A DNA stretch of 64,000 bases from Ryuthela nishihirai (GCA_038380435.1 JAWZYU010000020.1:39526307-39590306), one strand, 5' to 3'. Shown: positions 52,701 to 63,440, counted from the stretch's first letter. A program made the numbers and translations. Notes: generated from the letters alone by a model not told the origin.

Positions 52701-53139
52701 AGAGAAGGACAAAACATCCATCAAAGGCCACTGCCCGGGGAACTAGTGGTGGTGATCTGCAAGATAAAATGGTTCTGCTCTCTGGATCGATTGTGCCCTG
52801 GTTAACTAGAGGAAATCTTCCTCTATCGTGCGAACGTTCTTTCTCCCTTATTGCCTGTTCCTCTTTTTCCTCACCAGATCTATTCTCTGAAGAGTGTAGC
52901 GTTGCCGTAGGATGAAGAAAGAGCGATACGGAATAGGTAGATCAGGAGAGTTAACTCGGAGAGTTTTCTTGATTCACATCGAAACTTGTTTTGAAAATTC
53001 GAGTCTATATTGCTGGTGTTACAAATTACGGTTATTATTATGTTGACCAAAGTTGCGTTGTTTTTATCAATGTGAGATTATTTTCCCATTCTTGCAACTC
53101 TGGCTTATTTTGGTCTGGAAGACATTCAAAGTATGGCTA
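52701..53139. other. Unassigned sequence
   Basis: Could hold an exon if the preceding cluster is a promoter, but I see no recognisable protein. Confidence 0.3.
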
Positions 53140-53140
53140 G

Positions 53141-53425
53141 GGTTGGCTGTTTTTCCTCTAAGCGGCATTGCATGCACACATTGGGCTAAATTGTCAGGTC
53201 ACAAGCACACCAAGGACGCAGAGACGGTTGGGGGAAGGGATAACTATACAGCCGTTCAAGTTCAAGAAAATCCGGCATGTTCTTTAACGTGAGCAGGGTA
53301 TGGTTCTCCTGCATATGAGGCCACTGCTCAATGTTTCATCCCCAGACAACGACTTTTGCAAGACCTCGAACCTAGGAACTGCAGATTACGAGTCTAACCT
53401 GCTACCGACTGGGCCAGCTCTCGTC
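53141..53425 (-). mobile_element. Old SINE-A copy with internal deletions
   Basis: GGTTGGCTGTTTTTCCTCTAAG, ACATTGGGCTAAATTGTCAGG, GGCATGTTCTTTAACGTGAGC and a head CTGCTACCGACTGGGCC. A stray SINE-like piece follows to about 53520. Confidence 0.83.
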
Positions 53426-53548
53426 CTCATATGGTTAAGACAAGAACTACTGCACAAGTGTAAGGTGCGAGTTTCCAGTCAAAGACATCCATTGTGTTTC
53501 GTACATTTAACAGGGCAGACACCACCAGTGGGATATAATGATTAGTAA

Positions 53549-53689
53549 ATGGGGAGACTATGACTGAGCAGTTGATTCTGTAACAATTCTTCATAAATCA
53601 CAGTTTACTGACACGTGACTGAAAGGTCATTAATCTCTGACCTATCAGAACTGTCGAAACTTCAACTGCGCATTTCCATTGTCTCCCCA
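53549..53689. repeat. Short inverted-repeat element, possible MITE
   Basis: TGGGGAGACTATG (53549-53561) pairs with CATTGTCTCCCCA (53677-53689), and CAGTTGA with TCAACTG inside. AAATGGGGAGATTATG with GCGCAGTTGA recurs at 62686-62716, next to AACTGCGC, suggesting a small dispersed family. No target duplication was established. Confidence 0.55.
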
Positions 53690-53929
53690 GTTGTCACCTA
53701 AGCTACGCCATTGGGGACCATAACTTAGGCTGCCATTTGAATCATATCTGTGCTACCTTTTACGCCCAGAAAATGAATGGAAAAGCGGGGAAAATGTCAA
53801 CGCTAAAGCAAATGGCAGGAGTATAACTAGGATCTTAAATCATGAGGCGAACCTTGCGCAGGCTCTTAAAATTGTTATCTGTTATCTATTATACCTAACC
53901 AAATTATTATGAATACCTATCTAATACTT

Positions 53930-54324
53930 TTGGGGCGGGGGTGGCTCAGTCGGTAGCGCGCCAGGCTTGTAATCTGTAGTTCCCAGGTTCGAGTCCCAGC
54001 TGGGTCAGCGTTGAGATTTATCTCCGCAAAATTTTCCCGCCCTGCCCACGGTCAGTAGGGGACACCGATGGGCTTGGAAAAGCCGCCGTCCGTCGGATGG
54101 GACGTTAAGCCGTGTCCCCGTGTGCGGAAGAGCCATACCTTGTGCACGTTAAAGAACACGCTGGATGGCCTTGACGGAAGGCGACCATCTGTCTCCCAAC
54201 AGCTGTTCCAGTGGGTCCCCTCCCCCAACCTTCTCTGAGCCTTCGGGGTCCATGTGACCTGGCCATTTAGCCCATGGTGTGCAAAAAAGTGCCGCTCAGA
54301 GGTAAAACAACCCAACCCAACAAC
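53930..54324 (+). mobile_element. Young SINE-A copy, full length
   Basis: Head GGGGGTGGCTCAGTCGGTAG, B box GGTTCGAGTCCC, tail AACAACCCAACCCAACAA. CTAATACTT (left) and CTAATATTT (right) are the likely target duplication. Inserted near the left end of the Tc1 remnant. Confidence 0.94.
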
Positions 54325-54662
54325 CTAATATTTCATGAGGTGTCAGCGGGCAGAGATGACATCTCTGCGAGTTCTATGTCTAGAGAATTAAATTCCGGAA
54401 AACTTTAATTCTCTCTATATAGTTCTCGTTGAAATGGGTTTTGAAGTACTGCTAACGTACTTCAAAAGGTAATCTCTCTCAGCTGCCCAATTGTGCAGCT
54501 CTGTTTTGCCGTACAATTCGTATCAACAAGCTCTTATCGTTGTCTGTCAGAGCTATTTTCTTCCCGCAATTGCCACGATTGGCGAACATTTTTGAGACCA
54601 TTGCTATTCTTTATACACTTGAGATATTCTACCCCTTGCTTATCTGCTGAGTTTCCATCACC

Positions 54663-54810
54663 CCTGACGGGAAATGGACTGTTTCCCAACAGCTGTTCCA
54701 GTGGGTCCCCTCGCCCAACTTTCTCTGAGCCTTCGGGGTCCTTGTGACCTGGTCATTTAGCCCGTTGTGGGCAAAAAAGTCCCGCTCAGAGGTAAAACAA
54801 CTCAATCGAA
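54663..54810 (+). mobile_element. SINE-A, strongly 5'-truncated, with target duplication
   Basis: Only the last 148 bp (CCTGACGGGAAATGGACTG to AAAACAACTCAATCGAA). TCCATCACC flanks both sides (54654-54662, 54811-54819). A clear case of truncation at insertion. Confidence 0.92.
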
Positions 54811-55042
54811 TCCATCACCTATGTTATGGATGCCCTCGCTCTCCAATGATGAGCCCATTTTCGAACTTAGTCAGATGACTTTCTACTTATGTTACACTTG
54901 ACTTTGCTCTTCCTTTAAGTCTTTTATAGGACTTCGTAATGACGTAGAATGTAATAAGGCATTTTACATGCATAGTCATCTTTCATGGCATTTCGCGCAT
55001 GACGCAGTGTGCTTAACAATTTTACCATTTAATGTATATTAT

Positions 55043-55605
55043 CATGGTATTTATACGGTAAGTGTATTCATCATATTACGATAAACATTAAGTATAATGT
55101 TAAAGAGGTAATTCCATTCAAGGGAGTCACTCTATGTTTTTCGAAAGCCTCCAATGGATTTATACCTGATAATTGGATTTAAATTTCACATTGTCCTTCC
55201 AGAACGTAATCGATTGAACTCCTGTTCCCACGGGATAGCGGAAAAGAAAAAGTTTAGATCCGTTACATTTTATTCTTTGGAGCTGTTATCACACCAAACA
55301 CGTGAAAATTATTTAAAGGGATCATAGAAATATTTCCACTCTGAAATATAATTGCTTGCTCGTTTTTAGAAAACACGAGCAAATATTTTCACTCTGTCAG
55401 CTCTCTGTCCTTTTGTAGACATTCAACATTTTTTGTTTTTTAGAGATAAATTGATAATTCGTTTTTTATACTGGGTATGTTTCGGTGAAATATTACGATG
55501 CGCACTTTGTGAATCTTGCAAAAGCTATAATTGCGCCCTCTAATGGTGGAAAAAGTTGAAAATGGAGAGAGGAAACGGAACAATTTTTTTTAAGCTTTTT
55601 TATCT
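55043..55605. other. Unassigned AT-rich sequence
   Basis: No gene recognised. Confidence 0.35.
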
Positions 55606-55609
55606 AAAT

Positions 55610-55885
55610 TTTCTGCAGATCAAGTGAATCTAGCCTTTATACATTCCCGTCGATTGAAGGAGATCTGATTTTTGTACATTCCTAACGATTCAAATAAGGC
55701 TAGGATTTGTGAAGTCCTGAGGATTCAAGTGAGTCATTTCCCATCAATTTAAATGAGACTAGATGTTTGTTTATTCCTAGCGATTCAATTGAGCATTAAG
55801 TTTATAATTAATTCTGATGTGAGTCTAGCTGTTTACTTATTTCTGGTTTTTCAAATGAGTCTGTCTAACGCCAAATTCTATAATG
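55610..55885 (+). repeat. Degenerate ~40-45 bp tandem repeat
   Basis: ATTCC(T/C)A(A/G)CGATTCAA(A/T)T followed by GAG(T/G)CTAG and TTTGT(A/T) recurs about six times with heavy divergence. Confidence 0.65.
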
Positions 55886-56242
55886 CCTGCCTGTTTGTAA
55901 TTTGATAAATATATATATATATTTGTTTTTTTTGGGGGGGGGGGATATGTAATCGTTATTAAGATGTATGGCGGCCGATTCAATGGCTGTTGGACAGTAT
56001 TCCATTTCTCAACCCTTACCCATAATTACTGGAACAACGAGCACTGACGTACCGTCGGTGAACCTAGGGAAATTTCTGAAATTGGCTCATTCTGATACTG
56101 CGCAGTTGACTCTTCGACTGATCATAGGTCTGTCGAAAATCTTTATAGTGTCTGTCAGTCTATTCAATTTCTTTCATACTGCAATGCTGGTTGCCATTAA
56201 CATTTTCTTCGATCAAAGTTTATTGATAATTTATACCAAAAC
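55886..56242 (+). other. Unassigned; 94-residue open frame of unknown status
   Basis: After (AT)n and a T/G run (55905-55945), a frame at 55968-56252 starts MAADSMAVGQYS. It has mixed composition with a hydrophobic C-terminal half (LIIGLSKIFIVSVSLFNFF). No family recognised. It could be a chance frame or an exon remnant. Confidence 0.2.
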
Positions 56243-56331
56243 AGCAAAGTGAAAAAGATGCTAAGTATATATTCAAATCGATTCCTAATGGACAAAAAAT
56301 AATTAAGACTCATTACCATTGGGGTGGGGGG

Positions 56332-56923
56332 TGGGTGATGGCTCAGTCGGTAGAGCGCCAGGCAAGTAATCTACAGTTCCCAGGTTCGAGTCCCAGCTGG
56401 ACTAGCTTTGAAATTTAATCTCCGCAAAATTGTCTGCCCTCGGTCAGTAGGGGATACCGATGGTCTTGGAAAGGTAGCCATCCGTCGGATGGGGCGTAAA
56501 ACTGTGGTTCCGTGTGCGGGAGAGCCATACCCTGTGCATGTTAAAGAACACGCTGGATTGCCTTGATGGGAGGACACCATCTGTTTCCTAACAGTTGTCC
56601 AGTAGATTATCTCTCCCCAACCCTCCCTGATCCCTAGGGGTCCATGTAACCTAGTCATTTAACACGCTGTGTGCTCAAAAGTGTTATTCAGAGATACAGT
56701 CGCTCAAAACAGTATCCGAACGCTATGGTTGCATACAAAATTCAGAAAAAAATCTGGCAACGATTTTTTTTAGAAATTAATGATCTGGCAACCTTCGTGT
56801 ACAGTACACGAAGGTTGCCAGATCATTAATTTCTAAAAAAATCGTTGCCAGTTGTTTTTTCTGAACTTTGTATACAACCATAACGTTCGGATACTTTTTT
56901 GACCGACTGTACAATAACCCAAT
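56332..56923 (+). mobile_element. SINE-A copy carrying a nested palindromic MITE
   Basis: Perfect 13-bp duplication CTCATTACCATTG (56319-56331, 56924-56936). Head GGTGATGGCTCAGTCGGTAG, B box GGTTCGAGTCCC. It is more diverged than other young copies despite the perfect duplication. The MITE at 56697 interrupts the end (CAGAGATA then CAATAACCCAAT). Confidence 0.94.
56697..56909. mobile_element. Palindromic MITE (copy 5)
   Basis: 213 bp, CAGTCGCTCAAAACAGTATC to its inverse, TA on both sides (56695-56696, 56910-56911), centre CGTGTACAGTACACG. Inserted at a TA within the SINE-A 3' end. Confidence 0.95.
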
Positions 56924-57430
56924 CTCATTACCATTGCATCAATAAAATATTATAATATATTATTTTCAGACCTTTATTTGCAATTTTTTTCTTTGTTGTT
57001 ATTTTTCTGCAGGAGAAATGCAAGTCCCCCCCCCCACCTTCTTTCTCCCAAATATGCTTTTTTTGTGCCATTCCGCATCTATCTGCTGATGCTTGTATTT
57101 TGCTCGAATAAATGCATAAACTGAAATGACAGATAGAAAAATACAGACAAGCACGCAGAAAAGAGGAAAAAAAAACTGCGATGTATATCCAAACGGATTT
57201 CTAATGGGCTCAAAATAATTAAACCTTATTAACGTTGCCTCAGGTCAATATCGAAATGCATTATTTGTTAAACCCTTTTACGATATTTTCTTTGTTGTTG
57301 TTTCTTTCTGTGGAAGAAATGCAAGCTCCTTCCTCCCCTCTTTCCGACCCATATATATATTTTTCCCCTCCAGCATCTACCTATTGATGCTTGTATTTTG
57401 CTCAAACAAGCCCACACCCTGCAAAGACAC

Positions 57431-58289
57431 AGAGAGAAAAACAAAACGAGACGCAGACAGAAAAGAAAGGAATGGGATCAACTGCAGATGCAGACCCATC
57501 TTGGATCACGTGATCACTGGCCACTAAACCGTTTCCTGACCGCCTGGTGCGTTTGCTACATCGAGCCATTCCTTTGCAAGATCTCTTACGTTTACAGGAG
57601 GGGAAAGAACATTAAGAAGATGAAGAAAAAAACAAGACGCGTGCATCAACAGAGAACAGCAAAGCCGATCATTCAGCTCACTTTAGATCGCAGGAGAACA
57701 GAAATAATAGGAAGATAAATCCAAAAAAGGGAAAAAAAAGAATAATCGATTGGAGAGATGTAATGATTTAAAGACTAACTTGATTAGCCTTCAAGTTTAT
57801 ACCCCCAGTACGTTGACAATGGTTATAGGTTTTGTACTGGAAGAAAGAAAGAGGAAATCTTTCTGAGAAAAATTAAAAAAAAATACCATTGAGAGAATTA
57901 AAAAAAACTCATTATACAATGATGACAAGCTTTCTGAAGTTATTCAATGATAAATGTAACTATTCTTGAATTCCCCGTGTAATGATTTGAATGACATTAA
58001 AAAATGGGCGTATATTGACGATTGTGACCTTTTTAAAAAAAATATTTCTTCTTTCGATTTATCATTTGGGAAGAAATACTAGGGATAAACATTAATGAAA
58101 TCCGATAAAATCAAGGACGAACTTTTAATGTCTTTCTTTTGGTTTGGGAGAGTGTTCTAAGACATGGTCGTTTGTGGAACTGTATTTGTTTTTCAAAATT
58201 AAGAAACAATAATACGGATGATGGAATTTTAGGTTTCTGCAAAAAATGTTTTCGTGCTATTCTGGAAAAGAAAATGCCGTATTTTTTTT
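57431..58289. other. Unassigned sequence
   Basis: A 106-residue plus-strand frame (57398-57718) is rich in Lys/Arg/Gln and starts inside the duplicated region. I do not recognise it and doubt it is coding. Confidence 0.3.
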
Positions 58290-58520
58290 CACCAGACTGC
58301 ATTTGTTAGTGGAGAATAAACGTAAATTCTAATTCAGAACCTTCCATATATTCAAGACTTATATTTAACCTTTTCCCATTCGAACGAAGTGCGTAGAGTT
58401 TATTTGTGGAGAGAAATGAAATCAATGGAAATCAATCAATATGAAAAAAAAAAAGAAATCAGGATATACTTAATTCGTGTAGAAAAAGTTGATATATATG
58501 TAGAGAGAGAGAGATTTTAA
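58290..58520 (+). repeat. Left arm of a diverged inverted repeat
   Basis: GACTGCATT, AATAAACGTAAATTCTAATTCAG, AACCTTTTCCCATTCG, GTGCGTAGAGTTTATTTGTGG, GAGAGAAATGAAATCAATGG, and TATATATGTAGAGAGAGAGA. The inverse is found in 59770-60000, about 75-80% identical by eye. Confidence 0.8.
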
Positions 58521-58622
58521 TCTGATTAGAATTAATTCTGATCTAGTGAATTATGAAAAATATAATAGAGAAAACAAAAGTATTGTAAACACTACCAGAA
58601 AATATTTTGAAATGTGTTGGTA

Positions 58623-58835
58623 CAGTCGCTCAAAAAAGTATCCGAACATCATGGTTGATTACAGAATTCAGAAAAAATATCTGGCAGCGATTTTTTTAGA
58701 AATTAGTCATCTGCAACCTTCGTGTCACGTGACACGAAGGTTGCCAGATCACTAATTTCTAAAAAAAATCGTCGCCAGATATTTTTTCCGAATTCTGTAA
58801 TCAACCATAGTGTTCGGATACTTTTTTGAGCGACT
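58623..58835. mobile_element. Palindromic MITE (copy 6)
   Basis: 213 bp, ends CAGTCGCTCAAAAAAGTATC and its inverse, TA at 58621-58622 and 58836-58837, centre CGTGTCACGTGACACG. Lies in the spacer of the inverted repeat. Confidence 0.96.
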
Positions 58836-58837
58836 GT

Positions 58838-59134
58838 ACAGTTCATGTTGATATTACGATAAAAATAAAACGCGATTTGTTCAGAAGGGTGTTTCGAACA
58901 TTGGTTTTTTTAAATTCAGCTAAATAACACACTCACAGTCTGCTTCTATGATTATTTAAAATTTTTAAATAAAAAAACGACTTCAGAATCCTCGTGAATT
59001 CAATCTCCAGAGTCTCGAAAAATCGCTGACAGGTTAAATCATAATTTATATGTCGACGTTTGCTTAGATTTGGAGAAAAACATGTAAAAGTGTAAAATTA
59101 AATAATTTATTTTGATTTCAACCTTTTAATCAGC
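58838..59134. other. Unassigned sequence
   Basis: No gene recognised. Confidence 0.3.
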
Positions 59135-59482
59135 TTTGGGTTGGAACAGCACGTTTTTTGCATACAATGGGCTAGATGGAAGGTTACAAGGATCCCAAGA
59201 AGATTGGAGGGAAGGCGACACACTAGACAGCTCTTAGAAGACAGATAAAAGCTTCAAGTTAAGATCATCCAATGTGTTTTTTAACGTGCTCAGAGTACGA
59301 TTCTGAGTTTTGGTTTAACGACCACAGGTTTGGAAATGTCGCAGTGCCATTCAACGAACTGCAGCATTTCTAAACCGATTAGTGTCGCCTTTTTGACCAA
59401 GGGCAATGCGAGGGTAAAGGGAGAAAATCTCACAGGTGGGTCTCGAACCTGGGAACTACTTTCCGAAACGAGAAGTGTAGGA
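59135..59482 (-). mobile_element. Old SINE-A copy
   Basis: TTTGGGTTGGAACAGCACG, ACAATGGGCTAGATGG, ATCCAATGTGTTTTTTAACG, a run through TCTAAACCGATTAGTGTCGCC, and a B-box complement GGGTCTCGAACCTGGGAACT. Head partly lost. Confidence 0.83.
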
Positions 59483-59769
59483 TGCGTTAAAGTTGTAACT
59501 CGGAGGCTACTATTGTTGATTCCCAATTAAATCGTCACCCTAACTATTAGACCTTTTTCATGTAACTATACCAAGATCAGCGTTTATAACAGGCATGCAG
59601 TCAGACATTATTTTTGCAGCTGATGTACAAAATGAAATAAATTTCAGTGGTAGGCAAATATTCGATTCAGGTGCATTTTTTTAATTTAGCATAATTGTGT
59701 ATAATTTGACATGAACTTGCAATAGCATATAATAATAAACGATTAAATAAACGTATAAAATTTAATTTT

Positions 59770-60000
59770 TTGAATGAAATTCTCTATCTCTCTCTACATA
59801 TATAGGTATCATCTTTTTCTGCATTTTTTTTTTGCATACTGATTGATTTTCATTCATTTCGTTTCTCTCCACAAATAAACTCTACGCACTTCCCCTGGAT
59901 AGGAAAAGGTTAATATCTGCTTAGAATTTACGAAAGGCTCTGAATTAGAATTTTCGTTTATTCCCTATTATAGAATGCAGTCCGTTGAAAAATACGGTGA
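59770..60000 (-). repeat. Right arm of the diverged inverted repeat
   Basis: CTCTCTACATATATAGG, TTGATTTTCATTCATTTCG, CTCCACAAATAAACTCTACGC, AGGAAAAGGTTAATATC, CTGAATTAGAATTTTCG and GAATGCAGTC, the inverse of 58290-58520. It is bounded on the right by a hAT-type insertion. Confidence 0.8.
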
Positions 60001-60004
60001 GAAC

Positions 60005-60287
60005 CATGGGCGTCCGCAGAGGGGGGCAAACGGGGCACTTGCCCGCCCCTCCCTCACTGACATCGAGTAAAACATTCCACAAATTATAATCGTAACAATT
60101 TAAACGTAATTAATTTATATACATTATATATGTGTTTTTGTATTAATGCAATACTGTATTCTATATTCTACTTGTGAAAAAAAACCTAAAATTAAATAAT
60201 TAAATAAAAATTTATTGCTGAAATTATTTGTCTCCAAGCTTTGTCCCCCTCCCACCCCCCCTGGAAAATTTTCTGTGGACGCCCATG
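60005..60287. mobile_element. hAT-type non-autonomous element (MITE), 283 bp
   Basis: Starts CATGGGCGTCCGCAGAGG; the right end in reverse is CATGGGCGTCCACAGAAA. A perfect 8-bp duplication GTGAGAAC flanks it (59997-60004, 60288-60295). The ends are GC-rich and the interior AT-rich. No coding capacity. Confidence 0.92.
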
Positions 60288-60509
60288 GTGAGAACTATTA
60301 GAATAAACAAACAATTCCGAATAAATTTTTCTTGTTTTTACTTTTCACTTTCATATTTTTCTGAACAATGACTTTAATGACCTTCTCCCAAAATCCTAAG
60401 GCTGAGAAGAGGATTCGAAACGAAAATGATGCGGAGAGCTCTCAAGAAATGTTGATGATAGCATCTTGTCAATTGAAGCCAGTCCGCTCTGTAGCAAGAA
60501 GTAAAAAAC
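60288..60509. other. Unassigned sequence
   Basis: No gene recognised; a 75-residue frame here runs into the SINE that follows. Confidence 0.3.
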
Positions 60510-60897
60510 GAGGAGGGGTGACTCAATCGGTAGCGTGTCAGTCTCACAGGCTACAGTTCTCAGGTTCGAGTTCCATCGAATTGGTCCAATGTTGAGATTT
60601 ATCTCCGCAAAACTGTCCGCCTTCGGTCATTAGCGAGGGGTAAATTTAGTGAGTCGGTCATTAGTGAGGTGTAAAGTCATTAGTGATGGGTAAAGAAATA
60701 TGCATTGGATGGGACGTTAAACTGTAGAGAGTCATACCTTGTACACGTTAAAGAACACACTGGATGACATTGACGGAAGACTACCATCTATCTTCTAAGA
60801 GCTATCCATTGGATCCCTTTATCTGACCCCTCGGGGGTCCTTGTGTGACCTGTTCATTGTGCGCAAAAAAAAGTTACGCTGAGAGGTAAAAAAATCC
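60510..60897 (+). mobile_element. Old SINE-A copy
   Basis: GAGGGGTGACTCAATCGGTAG head, B box GGTTCGAGTTCC, TTGAGATTTATCTCCGC, GGATGGGACGTTAAACTG and AGAGGTAAAAAAATCC. GTCATTAG(C/T)GA(G)GGGTAAA is repeated two or three times in the middle (60627-60690), a private local expansion. Confidence 0.87.
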
Positions 60898-60939
60898 ACG
60901 AATAAATCACCTCCAGTTTTCTACTTTCTGGATGAAGAG

Positions 60940-61500
60940 TTGGGTTATATACGTTTTGAGGTGCACTATTTTTTGTCCCACAGTAGGCTAAAGGGTCAGG
61001 TCACAAAGAACCCAAGGGCTCATAGAACTTTGGAAGAAAGGAGCTTAAAACCAGTATAGGGCTTAAAAGCAGCATGGGGATTACAGTGCTAAATATTAAC
61101 TCTATAAGTTGAATAAGTGATTAAAAATAGTTTTTTTAGATAACGATTAATTGATGATTACTCTATCATGGAATGGTTGGGGGAATTCATTGGATATCAC
61201 CTAGGCGACAGATGAAAGACTCCCATCATGGCCACCCAGCATGTTCGTACCAAGTATGAATCGAAGGCCACACCTTGTATGAGGTCTCATCAAAAGCTCA
61301 ATGGTGAGAAATGGGACTCTTTTGGGTCTTGAAAAGATTGCCATCCGTCTGATGTGACATTAAGCCGTGGAATCGAGTGCAGTAGAGTCAGATCGGTATG
61401 AACATGCGGAGAAAATTCTCAACGATGCCCAAATTGTGAATCGAACTTGGGAACATCAGATTACGCGCCTGGCGCGCTCCTAAGTGAACTCCAGCTGCTC
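60940..61500 (-). mobile_element. Old SINE-A copy split by ~100 bp of unrelated sequence
   Basis: Tail side 60940-61040 (GTTGGGTTATATACG, ACAGTAGGCTAAAGGGTCAGG). Then about 120 bp unrelated, then 61160-61500 (GGAATGGTTGGGGGAATTC, CACCCAGCATGTTCG, GATTGCCATCCGTCTGATG, head ATTACGCGCCTGGCGCGC). Confidence 0.8.
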
Positions 61501-63294
61501 TGGCTGAAAGGAGCGTCGAATATTGAGTCTGAACATATTGAAAGAAAAATACTGGGAAAAAAAACGCACACACTCAACCCTCCGTACTTTTAAGATCGCA
61601 TTGCATATTAAAAATATTTCCTTCTCCAACTTTTGGAAGATTTTATGTTTGGTTCGACTTTGAAATATTCATCTGAGCAGCTGAAATGAGCAACTTTGGC
61701 CACATAAAAGTTCGCTTTGCTTCATGAAACAGAACCCACTGTGGTCTGTTCTCTGTGGCGTACATGTTATTATGACTCCTCATACAACCCCTTGCTTGCT
61801 GTTTCTCCTGGAACAATCACTTTACTCTTTTTTTTCCTTTCTTCCACAGCATCCCGTAGAACAGACGCAGGTCGAAAAATCTTCCTCCTTCCAAGTATCA
61901 AATTTCTTGAAATCTTTCCAGACGCTCCTTCCTCGACGATCTTAGATCGTTTTCGAAAATTGAAGTGCATTGGTAATATTTGAGAGTAAGGGGAAATAAC
62001 TGGGGAAAATAAACTTCGCTTTGACGGAAATAAGATGGCAGGAAGCTGTGATGGATGCCAGCCCCGGAGGCTGCTTCAGATGAGAGAAAAAGATGCGGGA
62101 GTGAAGATGGGGTGGGGCGGTAAGGGAAGATGATGGGAGGGGGAGGGGAAAGTTTGAGAATTGTGCGTTGACAGGAGTGGTTAGCAAGCTCTTCGGTCTT
62201 CATATTCCTTGACAGTGTTATTCATCAACTGTCAGAAGAAGACTGTCTGTAATTGAATTTCATGGGAAATATATGGGGCCTGATTATCGGCAAAAGCGTT
62301 TCAGGATGCGATACTTCTTCGCTGATCTCTGTGTTTGCTCTATCTTCACTTGATAGCGTATATTCATCATTCATCCGGGAGACTGTTTCCTTTTTTACGC
62401 GGATGTCTCACTGAAGTAGCAAAACCTGATGAACGGATAAATACCCATTTGTTGAGTTTTTCTTTTGTGATAAGAGATACGGAGTCGAGAATGTAAAGAG
62501 AAAGAAAAATGTAACAGAAAAATGTGTTTTTCTTTTACCTCGTGAGTGTTCTGCGACGGAGGGTAGCAACAGAAATAGGAACGATGGCTTCCAGACTCTG
62601 GGGAACAAATAAGTATCCTTTAACATCAATTCATGTTTTTTTTTTTGTCAAGTCTTTCGCACACCAGTAGCGAAATGTGAATGTCAAATGGGGAGATTAT
62701 GAATGTGCGCAGTTGACGCTTTGGCCGTTCGCATAGATCATAATAAGTCAATGACTTGTGAACTGCGCAGTCTCAGTCTCTCTGTGGTGATTCAAATTAT
62801 GCTATATAAATACGACAGGAAAATTTTGTAATATTTTAACCCTCAATTTTTGCATGAGCTTGTAAAATCATCATGAAAAAGTTCGTCCCAGCGGTGTACT
62901 TTGAGAGTCCTTTTCACTGAATTAACAGGGCTAGGAATACTAGACTTGAATATCCAAAATTTACTAAATCATCCCAATATGAAACAAAAATTTTAATCTG
63001 CAAACTAATTCTTAACTTTCTCATATCCACTCCATTATGGAATAGGATATAAAAAAAAATAAAAATAGGAGAGTTGACTCTGGGAAATAAAAAAAAATAA
63101 TAATAAATAAATAGATAGATAAATAAAAAAAGGAGTCTAACCTTACAAAAAAACATATAAAATACAATAAATAAAAAGAGATCTAAAAAAAAGAAGAAAA
63201 GAGCTATAAAGAGAAAAAAAATTGTTTATAGGGATTACAATCACTTTTCTCAACATTTTATTGGGAAAGCCTGAACAAGGACATCCCATGTATC
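61501..63294. other. Unassigned sequence
   Basis: About 1.8 kb. Contains a purine-rich patch (62090-62160, GGGGTGGGGCGGTAAGGG) and a copy of the AAATGGGGAGATTATG / GCGCAGTTGA motif at 62686-62716. Simple AAAT-type sequence dominates 63050-63200. Open frames of 73-101 residues on both strands at 61717-62203 overlap each other and have no motif I know. Confidence 0.4.
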
Positions 63295-63440
63295 TTGCAA
63301 CGTGATGATGATGATGATTTGAGAGTGCAGATTGTTATTAAATAAATATAGAGGAAATATTGTCTTGAGTTGGGTGGGATCTGAACCCACGACCTCCTGA
63401 TAACATGTCAGGTGCTCTATTATCAAGAAAGTGTATCCTA
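63295..63440 (-). mobile_element. Possible third tRNA-derived SINE (SINE-C)
   Basis: On the minus strand: GAGCACCTGACATGTTATCAGG, then GGTCGTGGGTTCAGATCCCACC, a tRNA-like anticodon arm and B box/T arm. It continues ACTCAAGACAATATTTCC, CAATCTGCACTCTC and an (ATC)n run. The anticodon stem CCTGA/TCAGG pairs around a 7-nt loop, but position 33 is A and no A box or acceptor stem is convincing. Hence a SINE or tRNA pseudogene rather than a working tRNA. Confidence 0.55.

Larger units (their letters stand above)
53888..55042 (-). mobile_element. Deleted Tc1/mariner element (type C, copy 2) with two SINE-A insertions
   Basis: CTAACCAAATTATTATGAAT near the left end matches the left end at 17971 (TGTCCAAATTATTATGAAC). 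Internal blocks TAGTTCTCGTTGAAATGGG, TTTTGAAGTACTG, TTTTGCCGTACAATTCGTA, CTGTCAGAGC and AATGACGTAGAATG run in the same order as in the 17971-19091 copy. SINE insertions differ between the copies. The right end near 55042 is decayed. Confidence 0.72.
56243..57430 (+). repeat. Tandem duplication, ~260-bp unit, first copy split by a SINE
   Basis: Unit 1 (56243-56331 plus 56937-57150) and unit 2 (57165-57430) share TATATCCAAACGGATTTCTAATGG/ATTCAAATCGATTCCTAATGG, AAAATAATTAA, TTTTCTTTGTTGTT, GAAATGCAAG and GATGCTTGTATTTTGCTC. Unit 1 contains a SINE-A at CTCATTACCATTG. Unit 2 has the unoccupied CTTATTAACGTTG. Confidence 0.85.

Noticed and set aside
52679..52915. Coding exon downstream of the site cluster
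   Set aside because: A 78-residue frame exists, but no motif or splice signals allow a call; left as a possibility in the findings.
55968..56252. Host gene exon (94 residues)
   Set aside because: Mixed composition and an ATG start, but no recognisable family and it runs into a repeated region. Kept only as an unassigned frame.
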